The notes under the pieces were generated by a model. The model searched no databases and was not told the DNA's origin. It saw only the letters and a list, made by a program, of their open reading frames with translations. Of a stretch of DNA of 64,000 bases, positions 50,682 through 58,640 are shown in pieces. This DNA is from Paraburkholderia panacisoli. GTDB lineage: Bacteria > Pseudomonadota > Gammaproteobacteria > Burkholderiales > Burkholderiaceae. A program made the position numbers and the translations under genes. The stretch covers positions 62,001 through 126,000 of the forward strand of contig NZ_VTUZ01000004.1 in the NCBI RefSeq assembly GCF_008369935.1, given 5' to 3'. Positions within the stretch are counted from its first letter, which is position 1; every line of letters starts with the position of its first letter.

Positions 50682-52254
50682 GAAAAGCGAAGCGATCAAG
50701 TCCGCTCCGGCGGCATTTGTTGGCCCAGCGCGGGCGCTCGCGGGCGCCGTGACCTGTCCGGGGGCGGTGGCCGCCGGCATGGCTGCGGGCGTCTCAGCGG
50801 AAAAGGCCGCGAAAAAATCGGCGGAAAATGCCGCGCCGCACTTCGAACGCCAAGGGCTCGCGCTCGCGGTCCTGTTCGTCGGCGCTTTCCTCGCGCCTCT
50901 CGACTATTTCATCGTCAACCTGGCGCTGCCGTCGATCCACACCGGCCTCGCCGCCACCGACGCGCAATTGCAGCTGGTGGTCTCCGCCTACGCGTCCGCG
51001 TATGCGGTGCTGCTGATCACGGGCGGCCGTCTCGGCGATCTGTTCGGCCGGCGCCGCATGTTCATGACGGGGATGGCCGCGTTCGTGGCCGCCTCGGCGC
51101 TCTGCGGCTTCGCGACCAGCGGCCACATGCTGGTGATTGCGCGGATCGTGCAGGGCATCGCCGCCGCGGTGATGGCGCCGCAAGTGCTCGCGACCATCCG
51201 CGCGGTCGTGCCGCTGCATCAGCAGACCAGGGTGATGAGCCTGTACGGCTTCGTGTTCGGGCTGTCGTCGATTGTCGGCCAACTGGGCGGCGGCGCGCTG
51301 ATCACGTACCACCCGTTCGGACTGGACTGGCGCATCATCTTCCTGATCAATATTCCGATCGGCATTGCAGCGTTTGTCGGTACGTGGAAGTTCGTGCCGG
51401 AGAATCAGCCTGCCACACGTACCGGCGTCGACCTGAAGGGCGTCACACTGCTGTCCGCGGTGCTGCTGCTGGTCATCTACCCGATGACGCACGGCCGCGA
51501 AGCCGGCTGGCCGGCTTGGACTTTCGTGATGTTCGCGCTCGCGGTCCCCGCGTTCGCACTGTTCGTGGCAACCGAGCGGCGCGTCGAGCGCCGCGGCGGT
51601 CATCCGCTGGTGGACCTGCAACTATTCCGCAACCGCGCGTTCGCGCTGGGGCTGGTGCTCGCGTTCCTGTTTTACTGCAATAGCGCGTTCTTCCTGACCT
51701 ACGGGATCTTCCTGCAAACCGGTCTGCACTGGACGCCACTCGCGTCAGGCATCGCGATCATGCCGTTTGCAATCGGCTTCGTGATCGGGCCGCTGACTTC
51801 GCCTGCGGTGGTCAAACGCATTGGCGGCCATGTGCTCACGCTCGGTTTTTCGATGATGACGCTCGGCTTCACGATCACCGGCTGGTCCGCAACCCAGTCC
51901 GCTACACCGGATCTGCTGTTCTATGCCGGGCTGGTGTGCGCGGGCGTCGGCCACGGCTTGCTGCTGCCGTCGATCATGCGCATCGTTTTGCTCGAAGTCG
52001 CACCGGAGAAAGCCGGTCTGGCGTCGGGCGTGGTGTCGTCGACGCTGCAGATCGGGTCGGCGTTCGGCACGGCGGCGATCAGCGGCGCGTTCTTCGGCGC
52101 GATCGGCGGCAGCGCGGCGCCCGCTGCATACGCGCACGGGTTTCAGATCAGCCTCGCGATTAACGCGCTATTGATGTTCGTGTGCATCGGTTTGAGCGTT
52201 TTACTGGTGCGGCATCAGCAACTGGTGCTGCGCCGTTCCGCGCAGCCGGCTTGA
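50680..52254 (+). CDS. DHA2-family MFS efflux transporter
   Basis: 524 residues. The first ~50 form an Ala/Lys-rich cytosolic tail, then 14 expected helices begin with ALAVLFVGAFLAPLDYFIVN. Signatures: GGRLGDLFGRRRMFMTGMAA (motif A-like), MVIARIVQ-like LVIARIVQGIAAAVMAPQVL, and QLGGGALITYHPFGLDWRII. It lies 31 bp after the TetR gene on the same strand. Its ATG is inside the operator and has no ribosome binding site, so an internal start in the tail is possible. Drug-type efflux under TetR control is inferred. Confidence 0.92.
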   Translation: MKSEAIKSAPAAFVGPARALAGAVTCPGAVAAGMAAGVSAEKAAKKSAENAAPHFERQGLALAVLFVGAFLAPLDYFIVNLALPSIHTGLAATDAQLQLVVSAYASAYAVLLITGGRLGDLFGRRRMFMTGMAAFVAASALCGFATSGHMLVIARIVQGIAAAVMAPQVLATIRAVVPLHQQTRVMSLYGFVFGLSSIVGQLGGGALITYHPFGLDWRIIFLINIPIGIAAFVGTWKFVPENQPATRTGVDLKGVTLLSAVLLLVIYPMTHGREAGWPAWTFVMFALAVPAFALFVATERRVERRGGHPLVDLQLFRNRAFALGLVLAFLFYCNSAFFLTYGIFLQTGLHWTPLASGIAIMPFAIGFVIGPLTSPAVVKRIGGHVLTLGFSMMTLGFTITGWSATQSATPDLLFYAGLVCAGVGHGLLLPSIMRIVLLEVAPEKAGLASGVVSSTLQIGSAFGTAAISGAFFGAIGGSAAPAAYAHGFQISLAINALLMFVCIGLSVLLVRHQQLVLRRSAQPA

Positions 52255-52728
52255 AAAAACGACGGTGGTAATCGTTTTCAACCGTTGGTTTGCGCACATT
52301 ATCGAGGCATTAAATAAAAACATAGTCAGCCCAATTATTTACCCGTGAGTTTTTCGTTCATAGGTGACTTTCACGTCGGGCTGCTGCGATAAATCCGTGC
52401 TGCATTTGAGCCACGCTAAGATATGAAGAATGTGCCGGGATTTTGTACTGAGTAGTGAGGCGGGCCCGCAGTAAATGGTTTTATAGTGCAGTGCGGCATG
52501 GCTGGCGTGTTGCGGCCGGCTTTCAGGGATTTTCCTGGTTTCAAACGACTTGGGCCGCGATTGAAAGCTATTCCAGCGTCCATGAAAACGGTATCAATAA
52601 AAAGCGCTTGCCGCATTTAAATTCGATTGTTAATCTTTGCGAACTTTAGAGTCCACCCAGTAGGTCGAATGTCGAGAAAGCCGGCGCGATGACTTAAATA
52701 ACGCTCAAAGGTTCCGTAGGGGGATAAT
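52255..52728. other. AT-richer intergenic region
   Basis: 474 bp of clearly lower GC than the surroundings. No frame has a ribosome binding site plus plausible composition. It ends with AGGGGGATAAT, the ribosome binding site of the next gene. Confidence 0.45.
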
Positions 52729-53001
52729 ATGCTGACCGCTACCATTGATGCATTCCACACACCGGCAACCACCGACTTCAAAGTCGGCGACGTCGTGACG
52801 TTGAAAGCTGGGGGCCCACGCATGACCGTCACCTATGCAGGTCCGGTCGCCCTCGATGCGGGCCACTGGCTGGTTTGCGAGTGGTTCGACGAGTACGGCG
52901 AACTGCGCCGCGAGATGTTCTCTCCCGCCAGTGTGCGAGCCGAGCCGCGCTCGATTCCGGCTGGCTCCGTGCAATGGCAACGGGTTGGCCGTGCCGCCTG
53001 A
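52729..53001 (+). CDS. DUF2158-family small protein (YodC-like)
   Basis: 90 residues from ATG 52729 with AGGGGG upstream. The family pattern FKVGDVVTLKAGGPRMTVTY, then WLVCEWFDEYGELRREMFSP, is clear: a small SH3-like beta barrel. Function unknown. A long hairpin 14 bp after the stop may end the transcript. It lies next to a superinfection-immunity-like gene, but on the opposite strand. Confidence 0.88.
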   Translation: MLTATIDAFHTPATTDFKVGDVVTLKAGGPRMTVTYAGPVALDAGHWLVCEWFDEYGELRREMFSPASVRAEPRSIPAGSVQWQRVGRAA

Positions 53002-53015
53002 ATGGATCGAATGAG

Positions 53016-53050
53016 CCGAAAGGCGGTCGATGGATTCGGCCGCCTTTCGG
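53016..53050 (+). terminator. Hairpin after DUF2158 gene
   Basis: 11-bp perfect stem CCGAAAGGCGG/CCGCCTTTCGG with a 13-base loop. There is no T run, so termination is uncertain. Confidence 0.45.
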
Positions 53051-53146
53051 GCTAACCGCTGCGGCCAAGTACTCGGACCTAAGCGGGCCCAGGCGGGCCA
53101 ACCGCTCACCGACCGGCCACCTCCCGGCCAGGCCGCACCAGCAGAA

Positions 53147-53458
53147 TCAATTTTCCTGACGGTCCCGCGCGGACGCGCGTTTCTGCACGCGCAGCATCAG
53201 CGCGGACGAAAACGCTCGCATCCCCATGAGCTTGCGCGTCTGCACCACCTCGCCGGCGACATTCTTCGGCGGGTTCGGTTGCAACGACCAGTAGAGCGCG
53301 AGCAGCCAGCCAAACCCGGTCCAGCCGACGCATGCATTGAAGAGCGCCAGCGTCAGCAGGTCGTGACGCTTGCGGCGGTCCGCGAGAATGGCGGGTAGAA
53401 AATACAGCGCCAGCGCGACCACCGCGCCGACAACCTGGACGATCACGTTGCCATGCAT
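53147..53458 (-). CDS. Superinfection-immunity-like small membrane protein
   Basis: 103 residues from ATG 53458 (AGGAG 8 bases upstream). Two membrane helices: about 5-24 (VIVQVVGAVVALALYFLPAI) and 38-60 (LTLALFNACVGWTGFGWLLA). The spacing LYFLPAILADRRKRHD followed by ACVGWTGFGWLLALYWSLQP matches the T4 Imm-type superinfection immunity family, which is common in bacterial chromosomes. The phage protein blocks DNA injection; the chromosomal role is not established. The basic C-terminal tail is cytosolic. Confidence 0.85.
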   Translation of the reverse strand: MHGNVIVQVVGAVVALALYFLPAILADRRKRHDLLTLALFNACVGWTGFGWLLALYWSLQPNPPKNVAGEVVQTRKLMGMRAFSSALMLRVQKRASARDRQEN

Positions 53459-53628
53459 GAGAGGGCTCCTGATACGCGATCCATGGCGAGATTGTCGCGC
53501 GATTGGTCGATCCGCGCAGCCGCGCTCCGGCGCTTGCGGCGCGCCTGCATGCGCCAAGGGGTTCAGCCGATCGCGCATCCAGACTATCATGGCCGTTCCG
53601 ACAGAACAGAACCGCCAGGACCGCCATC

Positions 53629-55092
53629 ATGATCTCCGACGATACGACCCAGCAGGCGCAACGCCTGAACCCCGACACGCTGCGCGAATTCGTGGACCGC
53701 AAGTGGAACGACGAGATCGTGCCCGCGTTGACGGACTACATCGCGGTGCCGGCCAAGAGTCCGGCGTTCGATCCCGACTGGGTCAAGCACGGCTATCTGG
53801 AGCGCGTGATCACCGACGCCGCGCAATGGGCCGAACAGCAGCCCGTGCGCGGCCTGAAACTCGAAGTGATCCGCCTGCCTGGCCGCACGCCGGTGATCTT
53901 CTTCGAAACGGCCGCGACCCGTTCGGGCAGCGAGGAAACCATCGTGCTGTACGGCCACCTCGACAAGCAGCCCGAGTTCGACGGCTGGCGCGCCGACCTC
54001 GGCCCGTGGACGCCGAAGCTCGAGGACGGCAAGCTCTATGGCCGCGGCGGCGCCGACGACGGCTACGCGATCTACGCGAGCCTCACGGCGCTCGCCGCGC
54101 TGGACGCGCAAGGCATCGAGCGTCCGCGTTGCGTCGGCCTGATCGAAACCTGCGAGGAGTCCGGCAGCTACGATCTGCTGCCCTACGTCGACGCGCTGCG
54201 CGAACGGCTCGGCAAGGTGGGTCTCGTCGTCTGCCTCGATTCGGGCGCTGGTAATTACGATCAACTGTGGCTCACCACGTCGCTACGCGGACTCGTCGCC
54301 GGCGACCTCGAAGTGCAGGTGCTCGACGAAGGCATTCACTCGGGCGGCTACGGCGGCATCGCACCGTCGAGCTTCCGCATCATGCGGCAACTGTTCGACC
54401 GGCTGGAGGACGCCGCCAACGGCACGCTGCTGCCGAAGGGTTTCCATTGCCCGGTCCCGTCGGACCGTCTGCGCGAAGCGGAAGCGACCGCGCAGATTCT
54501 AGGCGACGACGTCTGGAAGAAACTGCCGTGGGCGTGCGGCCAGGACGGCCGCCAGGTGCTGCCCACCACCACCGATCCACAGCAGGCCTTGCTCAATTCG
54601 ACGTGGCGTCCGTCGCTGTCGGTGACCGGCGCGGCCGGTCTGCCCGCGCTCGCCGATGCCGGCAACGTGCTGCGCCCGCGCACCGCGTTCAAACTGTCGT
54701 TGCGTCTGCCGCCGCTGATCGAAGCGGAAAAGGCCGTCGCCGAACTGAAGGCGCTGCTCGAGTTCGATCCGCCGTACAACGCGAAGGTCACGTTCAAACC
54801 CGACGCGGGCGCGGCGAGTGGCTGGAACGCGCCCGATCTCGCGCCCTGGCTTGCCACGGCGCTCAACAGCGCGTCGCGTCGCCACTACGGCGCCGATGTC
54901 GCATACATAGGCCAAGGCGGCACCATCCCGCTGATGAACGTGCTGAAGGCGGGCTTCCCGAAATCGCAGTTCATGGTGTGCGGGGTGCTTGGGCCGAAGT
55001 CGAATGCGCACGGACCGAACGAATTCCTGCACGTGCCGTACGGCAAGAAGCTCACGGCCGCGGTGGCCGAAGTGATCGCCGCCGCGCCTTGA
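53629..55092 (+). CDS. M20-family metallopeptidase (dipeptidase-like)
   Basis: 487 residues from ATG 53629 (AGGA upstream); an in-frame upstream start would overlap the divergent promoter. Metal ligands: H in IVLYGHLDKQPEFDGW, D in LYGRGGADDGYAIYASLTAL, the catalytic and ligand glutamates in LIETCEESGSYDLLPYVDAL, and D in GLVVCLDSGAGNYDQLWLTT. The dimerisation domain (about 215-390) and C-terminal His in SNAHGPNEFLHVPYGKKL complete a two-metal CNDP/DapE-type exopeptidase. Probable cytosolic peptide or N-acyl amino acid hydrolysis. A 9-bp hairpin separates it from the LDH2-type gene. Confidence 0.94.
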   Translation: MISDDTTQQAQRLNPDTLREFVDRKWNDEIVPALTDYIAVPAKSPAFDPDWVKHGYLERVITDAAQWAEQQPVRGLKLEVIRLPGRTPVIFFETAATRSGSEETIVLYGHLDKQPEFDGWRADLGPWTPKLEDGKLYGRGGADDGYAIYASLTALAALDAQGIERPRCVGLIETCEESGSYDLLPYVDALRERLGKVGLVVCLDSGAGNYDQLWLTTSLRGLVAGDLEVQVLDEGIHSGGYGGIAPSSFRIMRQLFDRLEDAANGTLLPKGFHCPVPSDRLREAEATAQILGDDVWKKLPWACGQDGRQVLPTTTDPQQALLNSTWRPSLSVTGAAGLPALADAGNVLRPRTAFKLSLRLPPLIEAEKAVAELKALLEFDPPYNAKVTFKPDAGAASGWNAPDLAPWLATALNSASRRHYGADVAYIGQGGTIPLMNVLKAGFPKSQFMVCGVLGPKSNAHGPNEFLHVPYGKKLTAAVAEVIAAAP

Positions 55093-55109
55093 GCGCCTTG
55101 AGTGCTGCG

Positions 55110-55138
55110 GCCCGGGCGTCCTGCTTCGCTCGGGCTTT
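55110..55138 (+). terminator. Weak rho-independent terminator
   Basis: Stem GCCCGGGCG/CGCTCGGGC (one G-U pair), 8-base loop and only three T residues. It suggests the M20 and LDH2-type genes are at least partly separate units. Confidence 0.5.
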
Positions 55139-55181
55139 AACTGATCCGCTGTTCAAACCCGTCACTTATACCGACCACTGA

Positions 55182-56285
55182 ATGACCGATAACGCGACTG
55201 CTCAACCCGCCTCCTTCCGGATTCCGGCCGATCAACTGCATGCCTACGTGAAGGCGATCTGGGAGCAGGCGGGCAGCACGCCGCGCGAAGCGGAACTGGT
55301 CGCGGATCATCTGGTGGCGGCGAATCTGACCGGACACGACTCGCATGGCGTGGGGATGATCCCGCGCTATGTCGCGTCGCTTGCCGATGCGCAACTGCAA
55401 CTGAACCTGCATGCCGAAGTCGTCAAGGACGCGGGTGCCGTGCTAACGGTCGAAGGCGGCAAGGGTTTCGGCCAGGTGGTCGCGTTCGAGGCGATGGAGC
55501 AGGGCATCGGGCGCGCCAAACGGCTCGGCATCTGCGCGGTCGGCTTGCGCGGCGCGCATCACATCGGGCGCATCGGCCACTGGGCCGAACAGTGCGCGCG
55601 GGCGGGACTGGTGTCGTTTCACTTCGTCAACGTGGCGGGCGATCCGCTCGTCGCGCCGTTCGGCGGCGCGGACCGGCGCATCGGCACGAATCCGTTTTGC
55701 GCGGCCTATCCGCGGCCCGGCAAGCCGCCGCTCGTGCTCGACTTCGCGACCAGCACGGTCGCCTACGGCAAGATGCGCGTGGCGTACAACCAGGGCAAGC
55801 ATGCGCCGCCCGGCGCGTTGATCGATCACGAAGGCTTTCCCACGCTCGAACCGAAGGTCATGCACGAACCGCCGTTCGGCTCGCTGACGCCGTTCGGCGG
55901 TCACAAGGGTTTTGGACTCGCGGCGATGTGCGAGATTTTCGGCGGGGCGCTGTCGGGCGGCTTCACCACGCACGCGGACACGCTTGGCACGACCAATGCG
56001 ATCATCAACTGCATGCTGTCGGTGATCATCGATCCTGCCGCATTCGATGCCCCCGATGCGCAGGCGGAAGCGGATGCGTTCATCGCCTGGGTGAAGGCTT
56101 CGCCGCTCGCGGCGGGCACTGAACGCATCTACGAACCGGGCGAACCCGAACGCGTGACACGCGCGCAACGTGAAGCCGAGGGCATACCGGTCGACCCTGC
56201 CACCTGGACGCAGATTCGCGAGGCGGCGCTGGCCGTCGGCATGAGCGACGAAGAGGCGGCCCGCTGGAGCGCGCTGTTGCGATAA
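55182..56285 (+). CDS. Malate/L-lactate/ureidoglycolate dehydrogenase family (LDH2)
   Basis: 367 residues. Family motifs: ANLTGHDSHGVGMIPRYVAS with the conserved His, LRGAHHIGRIGHWAEQCARA, VAPFGGADRRIGTNPFCAAY and GSLTPFGGHKGFGLAAMCEI. These enzymes use NAD(P) to oxidise 2-hydroxy acids or reduce 2-oxo acids and cyclic imines such as delta-1-piperideine-2-carboxylate. The substrate cannot be set from sequence. The ATG at 55182 has little ribosome-binding-site support but fits the family N-terminus. Confidence 0.94.
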   Translation: MTDNATAQPASFRIPADQLHAYVKAIWEQAGSTPREAELVADHLVAANLTGHDSHGVGMIPRYVASLADAQLQLNLHAEVVKDAGAVLTVEGGKGFGQVVAFEAMEQGIGRAKRLGICAVGLRGAHHIGRIGHWAEQCARAGLVSFHFVNVAGDPLVAPFGGADRRIGTNPFCAAYPRPGKPPLVLDFATSTVAYGKMRVAYNQGKHAPPGALIDHEGFPTLEPKVMHEPPFGSLTPFGGHKGFGLAAMCEIFGGALSGGFTTHADTLGTTNAIINCMLSVIIDPAAFDAPDAQAEADAFIAWVKASPLAAGTERIYEPGEPERVTRAQREAEGIPVDPATWTQIREAALAVGMSDEEAARWSALLR

Positions 56286-56367
56286 AGGCGGCCTCGCATG
56301 CGCGGACGCGTCGTGGCCGATGCGCATGAGTCGATCAGGGTCATCGGCCCATCGAGCCGCGGGAAGC

Positions 56368-58371
56368 TCAGGCGATCAGCCGGAGCTTCTGCCGATCCTG
56401 CATCCAGCGTTCGAATTCGGCGACAGGCATGGCGCGGCCATACAGGAAGCCCTGCACGTAATCCACGCCAAGGCCTTTCATGAACATTTCTTCAGATTCA
56501 GTTTCGATGCCTTCGGCGACCACCTTGAAATCGAGTTCCTGCGCGACCGCCACCATCGAGCGCACCAGCGCTTGCGCCTTGGTGTCGGCGTTGATGGAGC
56601 GCACGAAGCTGCGGTCGAGCTTGATGACGTCGAGCGGAATGCGGCCCAGTTGCGACAGCGACGAGTAGCCGGTGCCGAAGTCGTCCAGATGAACCTGCGC
56701 GCCGAGCTGGCGAAACTGCGTGATGAGTTCGATCGCGGCCGCTTCGTCCTCGATCAGACAGCTCTCGGTGAGTTCGAGGTCGAGCAGGCAGGGGTCGAGT
56801 TCCGCATGCTGCAGCGCCTCGGTGAAATGCTGGACCACGGCGGGGTCAGCCAGTTGCCGCGCTGACACGTTGATCGCGACACGCAGGTTATAGCCGTCCG
56901 CCTTCCATATGGCCGCCTGCTTCGCGGCGGATTCCATGACCCAGCGGCCCAGCACGCCGATCAGCCCGGACTCTTCCGCATACCGGATGAAGTCCGCCGG
57001 CATGATCTGCCCGCGTTCCGGCGAATTCCAGCGCACCAGTGCCTCGGCGCCCTGCACCGTGCCGCTCGCGAGCGACAGCTTGGGCTGGTAATGAAGCGTG
57101 AGGTGGCCCTCTTCGAGACCGCGCCGCAGATTCGTGTCGAGCCACATGTATTCGGCGACGCGGCGGTTCATATCCGGCGAGAACACGCGATGTGTGCGCT
57201 TGCCTGCGTCTTTCGCGACGTACATGGCCGTATCGGCCGAACGGATCAGCGATTCGAGGCTGTCGCCGTGCTGCGGATAGTGCGCGATGCCGATCGAGCA
57301 GCCCGTGTAGACCTCGACGAGCCCGACGGCGAACGGCGCGCGCATGCGTTCCAGAATGCGCTGGGCGGTGGCTTCGAGTTCGCGCGAGGTGCCTCTCGCC
57401 GCGAGCACGATGAACTCGTCGCCGCCGAGCCGCGCGAGCGTGTCGCCTGCGTTCAGGCAGCCGCCGATGGCGGCCGACACGTCGCGGATCAGGTCGTCGC
57501 CGAACACGTGGCCGTAGTGGTCGTTGACCTTCTTGAAGTTGTCGAGATCGAGGAACAGCACGCCGACTTCTCCGTGCGGACCGGCGTGTTCGATTGCCGC
57601 GCGGATCTTGTCCTGGATCGCATTGCGGTTGGACAGGCCGGTCAGCTCGTCGGTGTTGGCGAGTTCGGTGAGCCGTTCCTGCGCGAGTCTTTGTTCGGTG
57701 ATGTCCGTACCCGAGCAGATCAGGAGTGGTTCGTCGCCCCCTCTGCCGCTGCGGACGAATTTGTGGTGGAACAGAAACAGCCGTTCGCCGTGCACCGTTT
57801 TGATGCGCCGTTCCACGTCGTACGCCACGCCGCGGTTGAAGACCTCGGCGAAGTTCGCGCTGCCGGCCGCATCATCCTGGGACGGCATCAACAGCGCCAA
57901 CGCGTTGCTGCCGATGATGTCGGCTTCCTTGATGCCGCTCAGTTCTTCGGCGAGCCGGTTGAAGCGCTGTATCTTGCCGTGCCTATCGACGATGACCACG
58001 ACCGAATTGACTTCGGAGACGACCTGCTCGGCAAACGCGAGGCCCTGCGCCAGATCGCGCACTACGGACGCCGTGTCGTCGTAAGCCGACGCGGTGCCGG
58101 CCCACGTGTCGCGATTGACTTTCTTACCGACGAGATGCAGGCGCAACGGTTCACCGGCGAGGTGCACGTCGACGACGATGTGCGAAGTCATGCCAGTGAG
58201 GCAGCGGATTTGTGATGCTTGTTGGGGGTTCAGCGCAATCGCGACATTGGCAGGCACTGCGCCGGTCACGGGCGTGAGTTCGAGCGTGTTGCTGCCGGCC
58301 GACAGACGCCAGCAAGCGCTGCTTGTGCCGAACCGCGCATAAAGCACCTGGTCGTGTTGGTCGTCGTTCAT
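56368..58371 (-). CDS. pdeR: PAS-GGDEF-EAL cyclic-di-GMP protein (PdeR/YciR-like)
   Basis: 667 residues. N-terminal ~105 residues as in YciR, a PAS domain (about 110-225; VVVIVDRHGKIQRFNRLAEE), a GGDEF domain (about 235-400; DELTGLSNRN, LARLGGDEFIVLAARG) and an EAL domain (about 410-655). The GGDEF A-site is intact, but the I-site position reads NAGD instead of R-x2-D. EAL residues are all present: AEALVRW, INVSARQ, LELTESC, HLDDFGTGYSSLSQL, IKLDRSF, VAEGIETESE and QGFLYGRAMP. It is probably an active c-di-GMP phosphodiesterase, and perhaps a trigger enzyme like E. coli PdeR. GGGGA precedes the ATG. Confidence 0.92.
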   Translation of the reverse strand: MNDDQHDQVLYARFGTSSACWRLSAGSNTLELTPVTGAVPANVAIALNPQQASQIRCLTGMTSHIVVDVHLAGEPLRLHLVGKKVNRDTWAGTASAYDDTASVVRDLAQGLAFAEQVVSEVNSVVVIVDRHGKIQRFNRLAEELSGIKEADIIGSNALALLMPSQDDAAGSANFAEVFNRGVAYDVERRIKTVHGERLFLFHHKFVRSGRGGDEPLLICSGTDITEQRLAQERLTELANTDELTGLSNRNAIQDKIRAAIEHAGPHGEVGVLFLDLDNFKKVNDHYGHVFGDDLIRDVSAAIGGCLNAGDTLARLGGDEFIVLAARGTSRELEATAQRILERMRAPFAVGLVEVYTGCSIGIAHYPQHGDSLESLIRSADTAMYVAKDAGKRTHRVFSPDMNRRVAEYMWLDTNLRRGLEEGHLTLHYQPKLSLASGTVQGAEALVRWNSPERGQIMPADFIRYAEESGLIGVLGRWVMESAAKQAAIWKADGYNLRVAINVSARQLADPAVVQHFTEALQHAELDPCLLDLELTESCLIEDEAAAIELITQFRQLGAQVHLDDFGTGYSSLSQLGRIPLDVIKLDRSFVRSINADTKAQALVRSMVAVAQELDFKVVAEGIETESEEMFMKGLGVDYVQGFLYGRAMPVAEFERWMQDRQKLRLIA

Positions 58372-58477
58372 GAGATCCCCGGGCGGTGTGTGCCGGTAGT
58401 CCCCGTCAAGGCGCGAGGCGGCATACAGTCTTCATACTTAAGACTGACCTCATTGTAGCGAAGCGGTGGAATTCGGG

Positions 58478-58506
58478 CTTATAAACATTAACGGTCGATC
58501 GTTCAA
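58478..58506 (-). promoter_or_regulatory. Sigma-70-like promoter of pdeR
   Basis: On the minus strand TTGAAC (58506-58501), 17-bp spacer, TATAAG (58483-58478). Transcription would begin near 58471, giving a leader of about 100 nt to the ATG at 58371. Confidence 0.65.
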
Positions 58507-58640
58507 GAGCTTTAGGGGTTTTTTGGGGGGCAGGTGGGCGGCTATTCGTATTGGGTCGCGGGATTCGTGAACCGGGCGAGTTCGACGAGCCATCAGGATG
58601 CAGCGGTTCGCTCACCTGCATGCGCGCACGCGCGAAAATC

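Noticed and set aside
53629..56285. M20 peptidase and LDH2-type dehydrogenase as a single new catabolic operon
   Set aside because: They are 89 bp apart with a hairpin plus T run between them and no shared regulator or transporter, so the link is too weak.
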